A stretch of DNA of 64,000 nucleotides from Oryzias latipes (Eukaryota; Chordata; Actinopteri; Beloniformes; Adrianichthyidae), in contig NC_019870.2 of the NCBI RefSeq assembly GCF_002234675.1, positions 2,314,985 to 2,378,984 on the forward strand, given 5' to 3'. Under the pieces are notes generated by a model. The model was not told where the DNA came from. It saw only the letters and a program-made list of their open reading frames with translations, and did not search any database. The translations under genes and the position numbers were made by a program. Positions 23,201 through 58,910 of this stretch are shown piece after piece (position 1 is the stretch's first letter; each line of letters begins with the position of its first letter).

Positions 23201-23250
23201 TGCTTTTATGGTCCAGCTCCTCCCGCCCACCTCCATCCTCTCCTCATTGG
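23201..23250 (-). promoter_or_regulatory. scarb1: Core promoter of scarb1 exon 1B: CCAAT, GC box, TATA
   Basis: Read on the minus strand: CCAAT (ATTGG at 23246-23250), GGGCGGG (23222-23228) and a TATA-like CATAAAAG (23203-23210). The order and spacing are those of a standard RNA polymerase II promoter. A start site about 30 nt on, near 23175, would leave a 5' UTR of about 55 nt before the ATG at 23121. Confidence 0.6.
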
Positions 23251-23736
23251 CTCTGCAGCTGTGTCCATCCCACACAAGTCAGATGACTGAAGGTGTCATT
23301 GATCTGGATTGACGTTTCTGCAAACGGAGAGCTTTACTCAACACTGAGGTGATTGACGGCATCACTCAGTTGTCCTGCAGATAAACGCAACTGAATCAAG
23401 GAGCAGATATGGAGACGTTCAGACTCATGTGAGGAGAGGCAGGAGGACAAATCACAAGACACAGTGAGACGTCAGTCCTTACATCACCTGGTCTGATGGT
23501 GGCTTTCGTGTTCCTGAAGGCATCACGGACGCCGCAGTTCTCACGCACGAAGCAGAAGAGTTCAGAGGTAAATCCACGCATAAACTTCCATTTTCCTCCA
23601 TCATCCTGGCAGCTACATCAGTTTGTGTGTGGTCTGCTGTCAGGACAAAAGAGGGACAAATGAGTTAAAAACAAAAACAAATAGACAAAATTTACTGAAT
23701 AATGTTACGAAAATTCAAAATAAACTTGGAAAGGAC

Positions 23737-24006
23737 CTGTCACACAGCCACTACGCACATTTTGTGCATATTGCATGGATGAAAGTTGGTCACACGTGAA
23801 TTTACCTGCAAATAGTGAGAAAAGTTGAGGTGAAATGTTCACAGATGTCACATGAACCGCGCTAAAACCACGGAGGAGGTACGAATGAAGCACGCAGAGA
23901 ACTAAACTAAATCCAAATATGGCCCAAAATGTGTTCATCAATTCCACAATTTGAAGGTAATAAGCGTGCCGTATATGCGATGTAAAAGTTAAGTCCAGTT
24001 GTGTCA
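23737..24006 (+). mobile_element. MITE family C, partial copy
   Basis: Left end 'cctgtcacacagccactac' and interior 'tattgcatggatgaaagttggt' match the other family C copies. It abuts the L2-type LINE fossil that begins at about 24015. Confidence 0.55.
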
Positions 24007-24011
24007 CGTTC

Positions 24012-24440
24012 TGAGTTGGAGATGCTCATCCACGCTTTTATTTCATCTAGTCTTGATTACTGCAACTCCATCTTCACACGCTTCAGCAAAAACTCTTTAG
24101 AACGGCTCCAGGTTGTCCAGAACTCTGCTGCAAGGCTTTGAACGAAATCATCCAAGTTTTCACACGTCACCCCGTTGTTAATCCAGCTGCACTGGCTCCC
24201 CATCCTGGTTTTAACACACACAGCTCTTAATAGCCAAGCAGCGGTCTACATAAAAGACCTTTTGCAGCCGTACACCCCCAGCAGGTCCCTGAGGTCATGT
24301 GACCCCAGACTTTGTAAGACTGTGAGAACTGATCTGCAGCTCACAGAGCAGACTCACCGCCTGGTATGAACACGTCGGCTCTACGAGAGGCAGGAGAACC
24401 GCGGAGAACTGGAACATGAGGATTTAGGTTAAAGAAGAAT
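24012..24440 (+). mobile_element. L2/CR1-type LINE reverse transcriptase C-terminus, decayed
   Basis: Plus-strand frames give MLIHAFISSSLDYCNSIF, LERLQVVQNSAARL, LLIQLHWLP and PYTPSRSLRS, the typical C-terminal landmarks of fish L2-like ORF2 proteins. Stops and frameshifts interrupt it, so it is a dead 3' fragment. Confidence 0.75.
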
Positions 24441-24899
24441 TATGGTTTCTGAGGGGAGACTGAAGCTTTTTGGCAATGTTTGTGCGGTCTTTAATGTCAA
24501 ACTTCTCACACAGCTCCTGATCCGTGCTCTTTCCCGTCATATGAAGTCAAACTGATCTGGAGCCAGACTCCAGACCAACATTGGCTCCTCACCCTCAGGT
24601 TGGACCCCTCATGCTGCAGCTGCATTATGAGCCGCACTGCATGCTGCTGAAATGTGTAACCAAGAACAATAGAGGTGTTGTTGAGCAGAGCAGCTTCCTC
24701 CTCACTAGTACCTCCGGTTTTTCCAGCTTTAATCTCAACGTTCCTGCCTACTTCAACATCCTGCAGGTCAAACCAGCAGCTGAGCAGAACTTCAGCTTCT
24801 GCAGAGAAATGTTCAGGTTTCTGCCATCAGAGTTTAAGCTAACAGGGGAGCCACTGCGTGGATGGCCCGGCGTTTGAGATGCTCCCACCATCCCGTTTC

Positions 24900-25290
24900 A
24901 TCCTAAGAGTCTTCTCGTTAAAGAGCCCAAACGAAGGGCTGTTTGCTCCTCAACAGAGTTGGATTCATCAGGAAGTCTGTTGAGTTCAGGAGACCACCTG
25001 GTCCAGTGTGGACAAAACATGCAAACATGGTTCCTGATCTGCTTTCTAGTGGTAGGGGTGTGGCCTTCCAACAAGCTCACTCCTAATTGGGCCAGAGTAG
25101 TTGCCAGAAACGATGACTCAGACCGACTCAGACCAATCAGTGCCTACTGATGACGTCTGGCTTCGAATGGCGGCGTCAGTATCGCGAAGAAATGGCGACT
25201 TTGTTTGGTTGGAGCTGGAGGTAAACATTGGTTGACGTCACACTCTCTCACTCCAGTTCTCTGATACAGTCAATGGTTTGGACCAGAACC
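24900..25290 (-). repeat. MITE family E, reverse copy
   Basis: Reverse-orientation similarity to 36168-36653 through the words 'gtgtggccttccaacaagctcactcc' (split here by changes), the 'ccaatcag' region and 'ggttggagctgga'. The ends are less certain. Confidence 0.55.
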
Positions 25291-26009
25291 ACCTGATCCA
25301 ATCCTAAACTACACGTACAAAAAAAACAATAATAATAAATAACTTTTTTATTTCTTTTGAAGTAAGGCATCAAATATACTGCCCAATCACATGATGCTCA
25401 CCCTTAATGCAAACATTAAAAAAAGGTATTTAAAACCATTAAATCTGCTCCAGAATCTGACTGATCTGGATGAAACTTGGGACTGAAGGCCTGACAGTTT
25501 ATGTAACGCAGAGGACATTCACCAGAGGGCCGTAAACAAATGTTCCTCTGGTGGAACAGCAACGATGACAAAGGATCTGTGACGGATGCAGCAGTTTCAC
25601 TGAACAGCTGGAACCTGAGGGTTGTTCTCTGCAATCTGATCGTTGGACTTTCATCCCTTTGAACTGCATGATTTTTAGCTTTACTTACCAAATTTCCAAG
25701 AACCAACCTTCTGCCAGAACATGTCAGGCAGACGGGAGGAAGGTCTGATGACTCAAGGATGCCGCCATTGTTCCCAGAAAGGGCACCGTGGGCGATGATA
25801 AAGGTTTTCATGGAACGTTTATGCCATGATGACGTTCATGATCACGCAGAAAGGTTTGTGGTTGCTTTTACGGACGGAAAGTCTTGCTGCTGTTCACACA
25901 TTTTATTCCACTTTCAAAATGTCCAATTAGAATATGAACAGAACTACAAGCAAAGATGTTCTGTACGATCCAGACCGAAGGAGAGGACCGACAGTCGTTT
26001 TGTGGATCA

Positions 26010-26267
26010 TCCAGCCGTTTCTCTGAGTTCTTGTTGCTCAACAGTGTCTTCCTCCTTGGCCTCCATGGATCCATGTTTCTTGAAAAGTCTCTTTCTGACT
26101 GTTGGATCCAGAGTTCTGACCTGACCCGAGTCCAGCATCTCGCTGTGGTGACTGATCGTCTGGTGGTGCATCATGATGAGCATCGTTCTGAAATCTTCTG
26201 GTCTCCACAGGTCGTCTACTTTTAGCGATCCCGTGTCCCTAAACTCACGTTTGTAGACTTTTCTTCT
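26010..26267 (-). other. Unidentified 86-codon open stretch with downstream AATAAA
   Basis: On the minus strand a frame is open from 26267 to a TGA at 26007-26009. It includes LWRPEDFRTMLIMMHHQ and ends EQQELRETAG, with AATAAA (25902-25907) about 100 nt after the stop. This arrangement would suit a terminal exon, but I recognise no family and the opposite strand is also open. Confidence 0.2.
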
Positions 26268-26874
26268 TCAGAGGAAACCAGAAAACCCAGGCTGGTGCTG
26301 GCAGAAGCTCTCTAGACTCTTCATGAACCGTTTCTCATGGGCCCAGTCTTCCTGTTTTCAGGGTGGAGGGTCACGATGGGAGCAGCATATGTGGCTTTCA
26401 AGAGCGTTGCGTGAGAAACATACGGAAACAAATTTGGGTTTTGTGAGAGCAGCCCATCAAAACAGGCCTTTGTCTTCGTTCTCCTGACCGTTCCTCACAG
26501 AGAAATTCAACAATCGACGCCCGAACGTGTTCTTCACAAATCACTTCCTCTACCAACACGGCAGCGGTTCAAACCGCCGCCAAACTGAGGGTCGGAGGCC
26601 CTCAGACCCTCAGTTCCCCATAACATACAGGAGCAGCAGAAGAAGGCGGGGCGGTGCGGTGACTCCATAACTACAGCAGGGTGGTGTGACGGTGGAATCT
26701 GTGAGGAACTTTGATGTTTTTCTAAGATGTCTTTCAGAACTTCCAGATTAACAACTGACTGCCAACAGTATAAAAGTGGTGATTTTTCTGGTCAAACGTT
26801 TTAATTCGAACCCCGGGAAGTGTGGAGCTGCAGCTCCTGCAGAACTGCGAGGGGGTTTGGAGGTTTCTCTGACT

Positions 26875-27528
26875 TTAATCGGACATGAATCCTGTGAGGG
26901 AACATGAGTCTTTGTGAGACAGAAGAGCCCACAAGCGTTCGGATTCATGAGAACATATGACGCTGGCTTTGGGAGATGAAACCTTTGGATCTTTATTCAT
27001 GGTTTCTGCGGACCCGGCGGATGAAGGGCGTCCTTTCTGCCGACCGTGCACATGACGTCCGCCTCCACCACAGCCGCTCATCTGACTGCCGTGTGAAATC
27101 TGTCCCCAAATGACATTTGATTTGAAAAAGCAACGCTTCTGATCAACCAGGGAACTCAAGTCTTCCTTCCAGAATGCTGACCTGAGGCGAATGAAAGGGG
27201 GAAGTTTCCACCCAGAGCTCCTCGTGCTTCTGGGGGCAAAAAGTGCTGGCAAATCACCCTCTGCTGTGACTAATACCCCAACGCTGCGGAAATGACTGTC
27301 CATGATCACAGTGGCATTTATACAAACGGCCAAATGATTTCCATTTTCACACCGTAGTCCAACCAGTGACTGTTGGCGTCTGGATACCCAAAAGCCCATA
27401 CCATTAGCCTTCCACCACCGTGTGTGACAGCTAAAGAGATATGTTTTAATTTTACTCCAAACCTGAAAGCGTACATCAGGAGCTAAAATCTTCAGAGGTA
27501 AATCTACAAAACTTTCTGTAAGATCCAA
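26875..27528 (-). mobile_element. 217-codon open frame over a Tc1-like fossil
   Basis: The longest open frame outside the assigned genes. Its own translation resembles nothing I know. A neighbouring minus-strand frame at about 27390-27440 reads VTHGGGRLMVWAFG, the Tc1 transposase signature, so the long frame is probably a shifted reading of a dead transposon. Confidence 0.4.
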
Positions 27529-30500
27529 GAATTAGAATCTTGTCTGGTCTTGACGTTCCCTCCATTCTGTTTGGTTATTAGGAGGGTCACCCTTATCAAG
27601 TCTGGGTCCAGGAGCTGGTCAAATCCAGCTGTCAGCAGTACTTCTCTGCAGCTTTTGTTTCTAAACTCCAGTGGAAGCATCTTAAGGACGCAGAGCACCG
27701 ACTATGATCTGTTTGTTTGTGTTAGAATCTGCAGGAAACACGGACATCAGCAAAACCAAGAACCAGAACTAAAGTTTGCTGCAAAAGACAAATGTCTTCA
27801 ACTACTTCTGGCTCACAATCTTCTTTTTTGTGTAATCTGTGGTCATTTTAGCCTTGAAAGGGCGATTTTCTGAATGAAAAAAGGCTAAGAATTTGCCTTG
27901 GCCTGTTAGTCCAGCAAAATAAAATGTAATAGCAGCAAAACGTCTGCTTTGAAGGAACTTTTGTCTCGTTTATGAAACTGGAGGCTACCCTGCAGCAGAC
28001 AGTGTTTTCAGGCGTCAGAGCGGCTCTTAGTCAGTTTGAAACGGCCCCCGAGGGCCCAATTCAGACAACAACAACAACAAGACCTAAATTCTGCAGATCA
28101 TAAAACCAAGGACGGGTAAAGGAAGAGAGCCGGCGTCATGGCAACATGCGACACTTTCTGAAGCTCTGAAATGTCCCCACTTTCCCAGATTGATTTGGAA
28201 AAAGATCTGCATGAAAAAAAAGGGATTTAAACCACAAACAGAACGTTTTAGGAGTCAGTTTGTCCCCTTAGAATTAGAAGGAATGTTTTGTTTATGATCA
28301 TTTTCTTTCTTCTTCAGTTTAGTTTGCTTCAGGTGAAAGAAATTATCAAAAGAAACAAACCAAAACTTCCTGAATGACTCAAACAGGCATCTTCATCGAC
28401 AGACCAGTCTGGAGTCTCCAGACCACTGCAGTGAAAGAAGAGGAGATCCTAGCATTAAGTCTTGGAGAATTCCTCAGAAATGCATATTATGGGATGTAAT
28501 GAGAAACATGGAATGAGAGGAGCGGCAACCAGACTTGCCTGAAAGAATTGGTCAGAAAAAAGCTTTTTCTTCAGAGATTGTTGACGTGTTTTCACAAATA
28601 TTTACAGTTCATCACATAAAAAAAACTCCAGTGTAAATGTTCTGAAGTCTAGTTCCAGACGAGCAGAGTTCAGGAAAAAAATCCAGTTGGAGTCAGACAA
28701 GATGAGTGAAACAGATGCAACGCCTCCTACCGCCCAGTCTGAGGGTGGCGGGTCTCCATCGGCGTCTGATGGGAACCTGGTCTGCAGTGACAGAACCAAC
28801 AACAACAGGACTGTTCTGACTGGAACACCAGTGTTCATTACCCAGCATGCATGAGTTCACGGTCACCCAGAGGTGTTAAAATTTAAACTCAGCTGAAAAA
28901 GCTAAAAATAAAATCTTTATCAGACAAACTTGATTTGATATGAAAATGCAAACGGGTCAAAAAGCAGATGCTAATTCAGCTAAAACAAATGTAAAAGAGT
29001 TGGAAAGAACATGATGAACAAATGCTGGAAGGACTGCTGACCGAGCTCAGGTCATCAAGATAAGCTGATTCTATTCAAATAATGATCAAAACATAAGCAA
29101 CAAAAAAATGATCGTTTATTAAATGATCAAAAGTAGTTTGAAAAGTTTGACTTTAAAAGTTTCATTGAGAATAAAAGTGAGAGAACCCAAAAGAGCAAAA
29201 AGGATCTGATCCTAGAACCTTTGAGAGGAATGAAAGGAGAAAAATCCTGAAGAATTCTGAGATTTTCTGCCATTTCTATCGCTGCTCATTCATCAGTGAC
29301 CTTACATGACTTCAGCGTCACGGGACCCAGGTGATCCTCTACCTCTTCCCAGACTTGTTTTTGTTTCTCGGCGTTTGGACGGGTTCCTTCAGAACATCTT
29401 TTCTCCCTGCTGACCAAATCCTTCACAGATCTGTGGGTTAAAGGTCAGGAAGAGGAGAAAGGTCTGGTGAGGGTGAAACCTTCAGACGGTTGCAGTGATA
29501 TCTGATGTCCAGAAGAGGGCGTGGTTCTCTGAGAAATGAACCGTAAAAGCATCAGAACAGCCTGGTGGGATTTCCTTCAGAACTCCTCTGTCATGCTGAA
29601 CAAACTGACATCCATTAGGAACAATCCTGACATCCTGATAAACAAGAAAATGCTTAACTTTCCAACCCGGAAGGCATTCAGAACATGTGATTCCAGATAA
29701 AACTTTTGTTTCTTTTGAAAACTTGAAAGGAAGGTATGGATTAAGTAATAACATTTTCTTAAAATATCAGCAAATGAAATCAGAAATAATGAAAAAGTAT
29801 AGACGGTGGCGATCTTGGATGCCTGGATCGGCCGGGCTGCTGCGCTGTCTGATGGTATGACTCTGTATTATGGACTGCACCCCCCCCATCTCTAACATCC
29901 CACTCTCCCTCTCCCTCTCTTCTTTTTTGAAAGGAAAAAGGAATGCATATAAATCTTTCTTGTCCTTTGTGTGTCTTTGGAGAAGACTTTGGACTGCAGG
30001 CTTGATCCTTCCACGGCAGAAAGTCAGACCTGTTCCAGGAGAAGGTTGGAGTCCTCCAGGATTGATTTTGAGACTTGAACAGAGTTTCTCTCAGTTCAGC
30101 CAAGTGACAACGTTTAGATCTAGGAGCTTTTTGGAGAAGATGTGTTGTTTCTGTTTCTCAAAGCCATGATCCAACTGAGCAATCTGAAGTTGAGTGACAG
30201 AAGCTGGAAAAGTCTGAGGCCATGGCTGCGCCAGAAAAAGTGAAAAGGTTTGGAAAAGTCCCTCCAAGCCAATCCTAACAAGCAGTTGAGATCCCAACTA
30301 AATCAGAGCTTTCTTCAGGGAGGCTGCGATCTCCTCTGAGGTGCAGCGCTGTGGTTGACCGAGGAAACAGTGGAGACCCTGCATCTCCCTGCTGGCCAGA
30401 AACATCTCAGTATCCTTCTGAAGGAGCTGGAGGCAGATGGAGGCGTCCTCGTGAAGACTAATACTGGATTTATACTAATGTCGCGTGTAGATAGAGCGGA

Positions 30501-31440
30501 CCAGAGAACAGGTCTGTCTACAGCAGTCTGTCCGCCTAATGACTGTGCTCTCATGAAGGTCAGAGGTCAGAACACTCCTCCATTTGGATTTCCATGACTG
30601 CAGATGACTGCTGAAGACTTTTTTTGCCTGCAAGATAGATGACCCGTAGAATCTCCCACAGTGTGTAAAAGTAACTCCACCATGTTCAAACAAGTCTTTG
30701 TTTTAGAGCAGCCTTCAGTGGAAACACTTTAGTCACAGCTAGACCATCATCCCAGGGGAAAAATGGCCAAATCTGCACAAATTATCAAGGTTTGTAGACC
30801 GCTCAATGAACCCAAAGAGAAGAATACGTTCATGCACATTTTTTTCTACGAGCATGCTGCAGGCGCCAGGTCTTATTGAACACTTCGGTAAGACGCAGGC
30901 CAATTAGCCAATCAGTGTAGTTTGTCTGGACGTCCTACGGGTGTCCTATGAATACCTATGTATCACGCGCGCACTCTATATGTGCAGCACTTGTGCACGG
31001 TCAGTACTCGAACCACCTAACTACTAGTGTACCATAAGGCTGCCGTCCAACGGCCTCTCCCATACGTCATAAGTGCGTGTAACTTCCATTGGGTAGGTAG
31101 GTAATGGTAGGGTCCCCTTTTGTTATGACGTCCCTTGAGGTGGCTATACGAGGGAACAGAAACACTCGCTTAAGCTCGGATGCAGCCGCTCCTCTCTACA
31201 ACCCCCCACGGACTCAGAAACCCCCCCAATACCAACAGAACCCACATGGGGGTGCATGTGAGAAAGAGGGGCGTCAGTTTGATGTCATTTGGGGTCATTT
31301 CAGTTTCATGTTTGGTAGGACACAGGCTTTAATGTACATTTGAGTTAGAAAGATGCATATATATATGTATATCTAATTTCTTCTTTTTCTTTGGCCTGTT
31401 TATAAATTTAAATGTGTTTCATTGCTAAGATAAACAATTT

Positions 31441-31734
31441 TTAATCTGGGAATGTCTTCAACAAGAAAGCAACAATCAAATGTTGCCTTGCCAAAGGAAA
31501 AGTAGAAAAGTTGAGATACTGTAAAAAAGATTCCCTAATATTCAGTGTAGCAAAACAGACCCACAGCATGATAGAACCTCCACCATGCCTTACATTGTTT
31601 TCCTTTGGTTCATCTGCTGAGATGAGTGATGAGCCAGCCCTACACCTGGTTTGGCCCCTTTCGGTTTGGTGTTTTCCACCTGTGCATGCCGTGTTCCTAT
31701 CTTTAGATTTGGTTACACGTTTCCAAACAACCAT
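31441..31734 (-). mobile_element. Tc1/mariner-like transposase fossil
   Basis: The minus-strand frame contains VRHGGGSIMLWVCFA, a close match to the Tc1 signature VKHGGGSVMVWGCFA. The downstream residues no longer match, and the stop near 31441 truncates the frame. Confidence 0.65.
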
Positions 31735-32002
31735 CTCACTCAGACAGCTCTAGACAGGAGGCGTGGCGCCTGTGTGACGAAGGAATTCCTTGTCATCACA
31801 GAACGACACAAGTGTTTCCATTCATCTGCGAGTCGCAGGTTAGAGAGCACGCCTCAGCACTTCAAGCACCTGAAGATCTGCAGTCAGTCGCGGTTGCTGA
31901 TGAGCTCTGGTTTGGCAGTGGTTTGTGCTTGAAGGCTGGATGTCTTCTGAAGATCTGGACTACAGGACGAGGACGAGTTTTCATTCAAACTAATTCTCCA
32001 AC

Positions 32003-45155
<13,153 letters not shown>

Positions 45156-45389
45156 AGGAAAAAAGCTTGTAGCAACGCTGCAAGAGAACAGTCGTTTTTT
45201 TGGCAGGTTGGTTTGGATTTGCACTGCCCCATCCTCCAAACACTCCAGCGCCTGTTCCTCTAATGCCTTAAAGGAGAGTACTGGTATTTTATATAGCTTC
45301 TGAAAGCTTTTTTCTATCCTACATGTTAGCGTTTGAGTTGTTTTTAAATCCTATTGTGTCCGTTTGAAGATCTGTGATGATACAAAATG

Positions 45390-45395
45390 AATAAA
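45390..45395 (+). terminator. grk4: Poly(A) signal of grk4
   Basis: AATAAA 235 nt after the grk4 stop codon, followed by a T-rich stretch. It is the first such hexamer downstream. Confidence 0.7.
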
Positions 45396-45656
45396 CTGAT
45401 TTTTTTCTGGTCATCTTTTTGTTTCAAAAATGATCAAATTTGAGATTTTTTTTTAAATATTTAATACAAGAAAGTTAATTTATTGATTAAAACTTCAGTT
45501 ATTGATGGAAATGGTTGTTTTACTCAATATTCAGACAAAAAAAGAGATCAATTTAAAGCTAAACGCTACAACAGAACTAATGTACAAAAGCTGAACTGGC
45601 TTCTTCACTCCTGACAGTTTGCTAGTTGCGTTTAGCCACTAACTTATCGTGTCAGC

Positions 45657-46043
45657 TAGCCCTGCACAATAAATTGCACATTTATCGCGATATCAAGCTG
45701 TGCAATGTGCATATCGCAAAAGTCAGTAAAAATTGCGATAAATGGTTTTGCCTTAAAATTGCTAAAAACATTTTTTTAGCAGCTTTAGGGAATCAGGGAA
45801 TCAAATAAATCCCTTTTTTGAATTCGACCGATCGGATGGACGCCGGCACGTTGCTGACCAATCGGATGGAGCCGTTTCATGTTAGATGTTCACCTCCTAT
45901 GTAGACGAGGGTCCTTTGGAGTATCATTTTTAAACTGTTGCTGTGAAATGGAAATGATGTTTTTGGTCGCAAGTCATTTCGTCATCGCAATATTGATCCC
46001 TAATATCGCATATTGTGAGTTTTCCTCGTATCGTGCAGCCTTA
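45657..46043 (+). mobile_element. hAT-type MITE with imperfect 8-bp target duplication
   Basis: The left end TAGCCCTGCACAATAA and the right end, read inward, TAAGGCTGCACGATA are the 'TAGGGCTGCACGATA' termini common to fish hAT elements. The flanks GTGTCAGC (45649-45656) and ATGTTAGC (46044-46051) match at 6 of 8 bases, the 8-bp duplication expected of hAT. The interior has several GCGATA words. It lies in the grk4/ash2l tail-to-tail spacer. Confidence 0.75.
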
Positions 46044-46072
46044 ATGTTAGCTATATTTAAGCTAACATTAAG
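46040..46072. repeat. Perfect 13-bp inverted repeat, 7-base loop
   Basis: CTTAATGTTAGCT (46040-46052) and AGCTAACATTAAG (46060-46072) are exact reverse complements. The left arm overlaps the hAT right end and its target duplication. Confidence 0.8.
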
Positions 46073-46185
46073 TTGTGCTCTGTGAGAGGTAATCAAATAT
46101 TTTTAAGGTTTGGCATTATTGTACTTCAAATTAAATTTTTTTATACAGTCTTCAGATAATTCCTAGTTTAGTAAATCACTTGTCA

Positions 46186-46440
46186 TCCATCCATCTATCT
46201 ATTCATCCATATCTGAAGCCGCTGGATAACTTTTGGGGTCACAATGATGCTGGAGCCTATCCCAGCATCATTGTGTGACAGTGTTGCAGGGCCACACAGT
46301 CACACAATCGCAACTAAGAATCTTCAATTAACCGATGAAGCGTATTTTTGGACACGAGGAGAATATAGAAACTCCACACAGGATTTGAACCTTCTCGCTG
46401 TGATATGAGAGTGTTAACCACTATACCACTGTGCTCCCAA
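46186..46440 (+). repeat. Fish dispersed repeat, longer copy
   Basis: 'catccatccatctat' at the left, 'gctggagcctatcccagc' centrally, 'aactccacacaggatttgaa' and 'ttaaccactataccactgtg' at the right: the canonical order of an abundant fish repeat related to 37680-37805. Confidence 0.7.
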
Positions 46441-46577
46441 ATCAGTTATTTAATCACTGTAATGTCACAGCCTCAAATGAATTACACTTAAAAAAAAACA
46501 CAATTTCTCCAAGTATTTTTCTAAATTATTATTTTTCCCATCAAAGTCAAAGCAAAAGTTTCCATGTTGCAGTTTTT

Positions 46578-46583
46578 TTTATT
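46578..46583 (-). terminator. ash2l: Candidate poly(A) signal of ash2l
   Basis: AATAAA on the minus strand 312 nt beyond the ash2l stop codon. Confidence 0.6.
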
Positions 46584-46894
46584 TAATCCAAAGTATAAAA
46601 CAGTGAAGAACTGGCACACCATGACAACCAAATGAAATTAGAAAAACAGAGAAAGCTACGACAGGCTTTCACCTGCAGAACAGCCACCTAAAGTGATGTT
46701 TGTACAACGTCCAGTAAGTTCTCTCTAAATGTTAATATTTACCTCCCGTGAGGACGGACGGTTACAGCCGTCCGCCTGGAGCTTAAACTCAGGTAGATCT
46801 GACCTTCTGAGGCTGAATTAATGCCACAGGAAGCTGAAAGGAAGCCGCCTTCACCTGCACTGTCCTGCTGTCTGAAGATCTGCTCTGACTGACT

Positions 46895-57682
<10,788 letters not shown>

Positions 57683-57714
57683 GACAGTGGGAATCAATGA
57701 AAACAAAACTGAAG

Positions 57715-57724
57715 TCTCGCGAGA
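57715..57724. promoter_or_regulatory. ash2l: TCTCGCGAGA promoter palindrome of ash2l
   Basis: Perfect palindrome 33 bases upstream of the ash2l start codon. TCTCGCGAGA is an established vertebrate housekeeping promoter element bound by BANP. No TATA box was seen nearby, as expected for such a gene. Confidence 0.75.
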
Positions 57725-57759
57725 CTACTGCTCCGTGACTCAACAGTGACACCTCTGGT

Positions 57760-58910
57760 GCATTTTTGTCTGAAACACAAGTGAACCTGTGAGAAGGTTT
57801 TTTTTTTTAACTTCTTTAAAGAATCCTGTAGTTTCAGTTACTTTCTAGGTAATAATACAATTTTTAAAATTTTTAGAGACTTTGAATTAGAATTAGGTTA
57901 AACACTGAAATCCATCTATTGGTTCTGTGATCTGGTATCCCTTTATTTGACCAATTCAGCACCCTTTAATGAACAGAGATTGTACTACAAGAATACTTAG
58001 TTTATATACTAAAAGTGATGCAGTATGTTTGAAGTTAACTTTTTATATGCTATCCATATATTGTAAACTCAAAATGTTCCAATGTAATCTGAAAAAGTAG
58101 TCGGTTAGTATATTTCGTACACCGCTCATAAGTATATTAGCACTACTTATACTTATACTCGAGTATATTTAACAAAATAAACTTCAAGTGAACCACTTTT
58201 GGTTAAAGGAAATGCATTGTAAAACTTAATTGTGAAAAAGACCAATTACAATTGAAAAAGCATGGTAAAAATGATATTAATTGAGAATTGCCAGCTTTGT
58301 TATTAAGACACATCGACTCCATTGAGTGTTTTAAAATACGAGATAAAATGTTTTAATTCAGAAGAGCCTTTGACTTTTCATGCATGGGACAATTTTTATA
58401 ATTTCTTGTTTGTTTTATTCTATTATTTTCCTTTTGTGAAACACTTTTTCTGTGAAAAGTGCTGTAAAATTTAAACATTTCATTTTTAATGTTTATTTAT
58501 ATTTAATAACAAGATTTAGTTTTGTTTTTATCTGCTAGATGGGTAAAAAGAACTGTAGCATTTAGGTCCCATTAAATTAGGTAATTGAAATTTGTCACCA
58601 TAAACGGGTTAAATTTTTCTAACCTGCATCTGCCACATTTTTTAAATACCAATAATTTTTTCATTTGGAATCTTTTGATATTTCTTTGACATCTTCAACT
58701 GTGAAATAAAAAGCTGTGAAATGTTTTAATGATGGAATAAGACAAAGAATCCTAATGCATCGAACCTGTAATAACCTTAAATAAAGACGATTAAAAGGCG
58801 TTTGCACCAAGACACACTTCTTTAAGCTCATATGCGTTGTTTGTCCCTGACTTTTACATCCGCTGCCTGATTTTCAGATGTGCAAACGCCCGTTTCCTTT
58901 CCTCCTTTAG
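57760..58910. other. AT-rich intergenic sequence
   Basis: No exon recognised. A decayed LINE-like tail ('gtgaaacactttttctgtga' then 'aaagtgctgtaaaa') lies at 58435-58475. Confidence 0.5.

Larger units (their letters stand above)
25300..32000. other. Intergenic region without a secure gene
   Basis: Nearly 7 kb with no exon I can assign. It holds two Tc1-like transposase fossils, an unexplained 217-codon open frame and an 86-codon open frame, all listed separately. Much of it has the even composition of old transposon sequence. Confidence 0.5.

Noticed and set aside
26875-27528. A 217-codon minus-strand frame as a real gene
   Set aside because: No domain, no splice support, and the neighbouring frame holds a Tc1 transposase signature, so it is probably a shifted reading of a fossil.
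29482-30693. Several 70-107-codon frames at 29.5-30.7 kb as exons of a hidden gene
   Set aside because: Frames overlap on both strands, phases do not join, and no protein family is recognisable.
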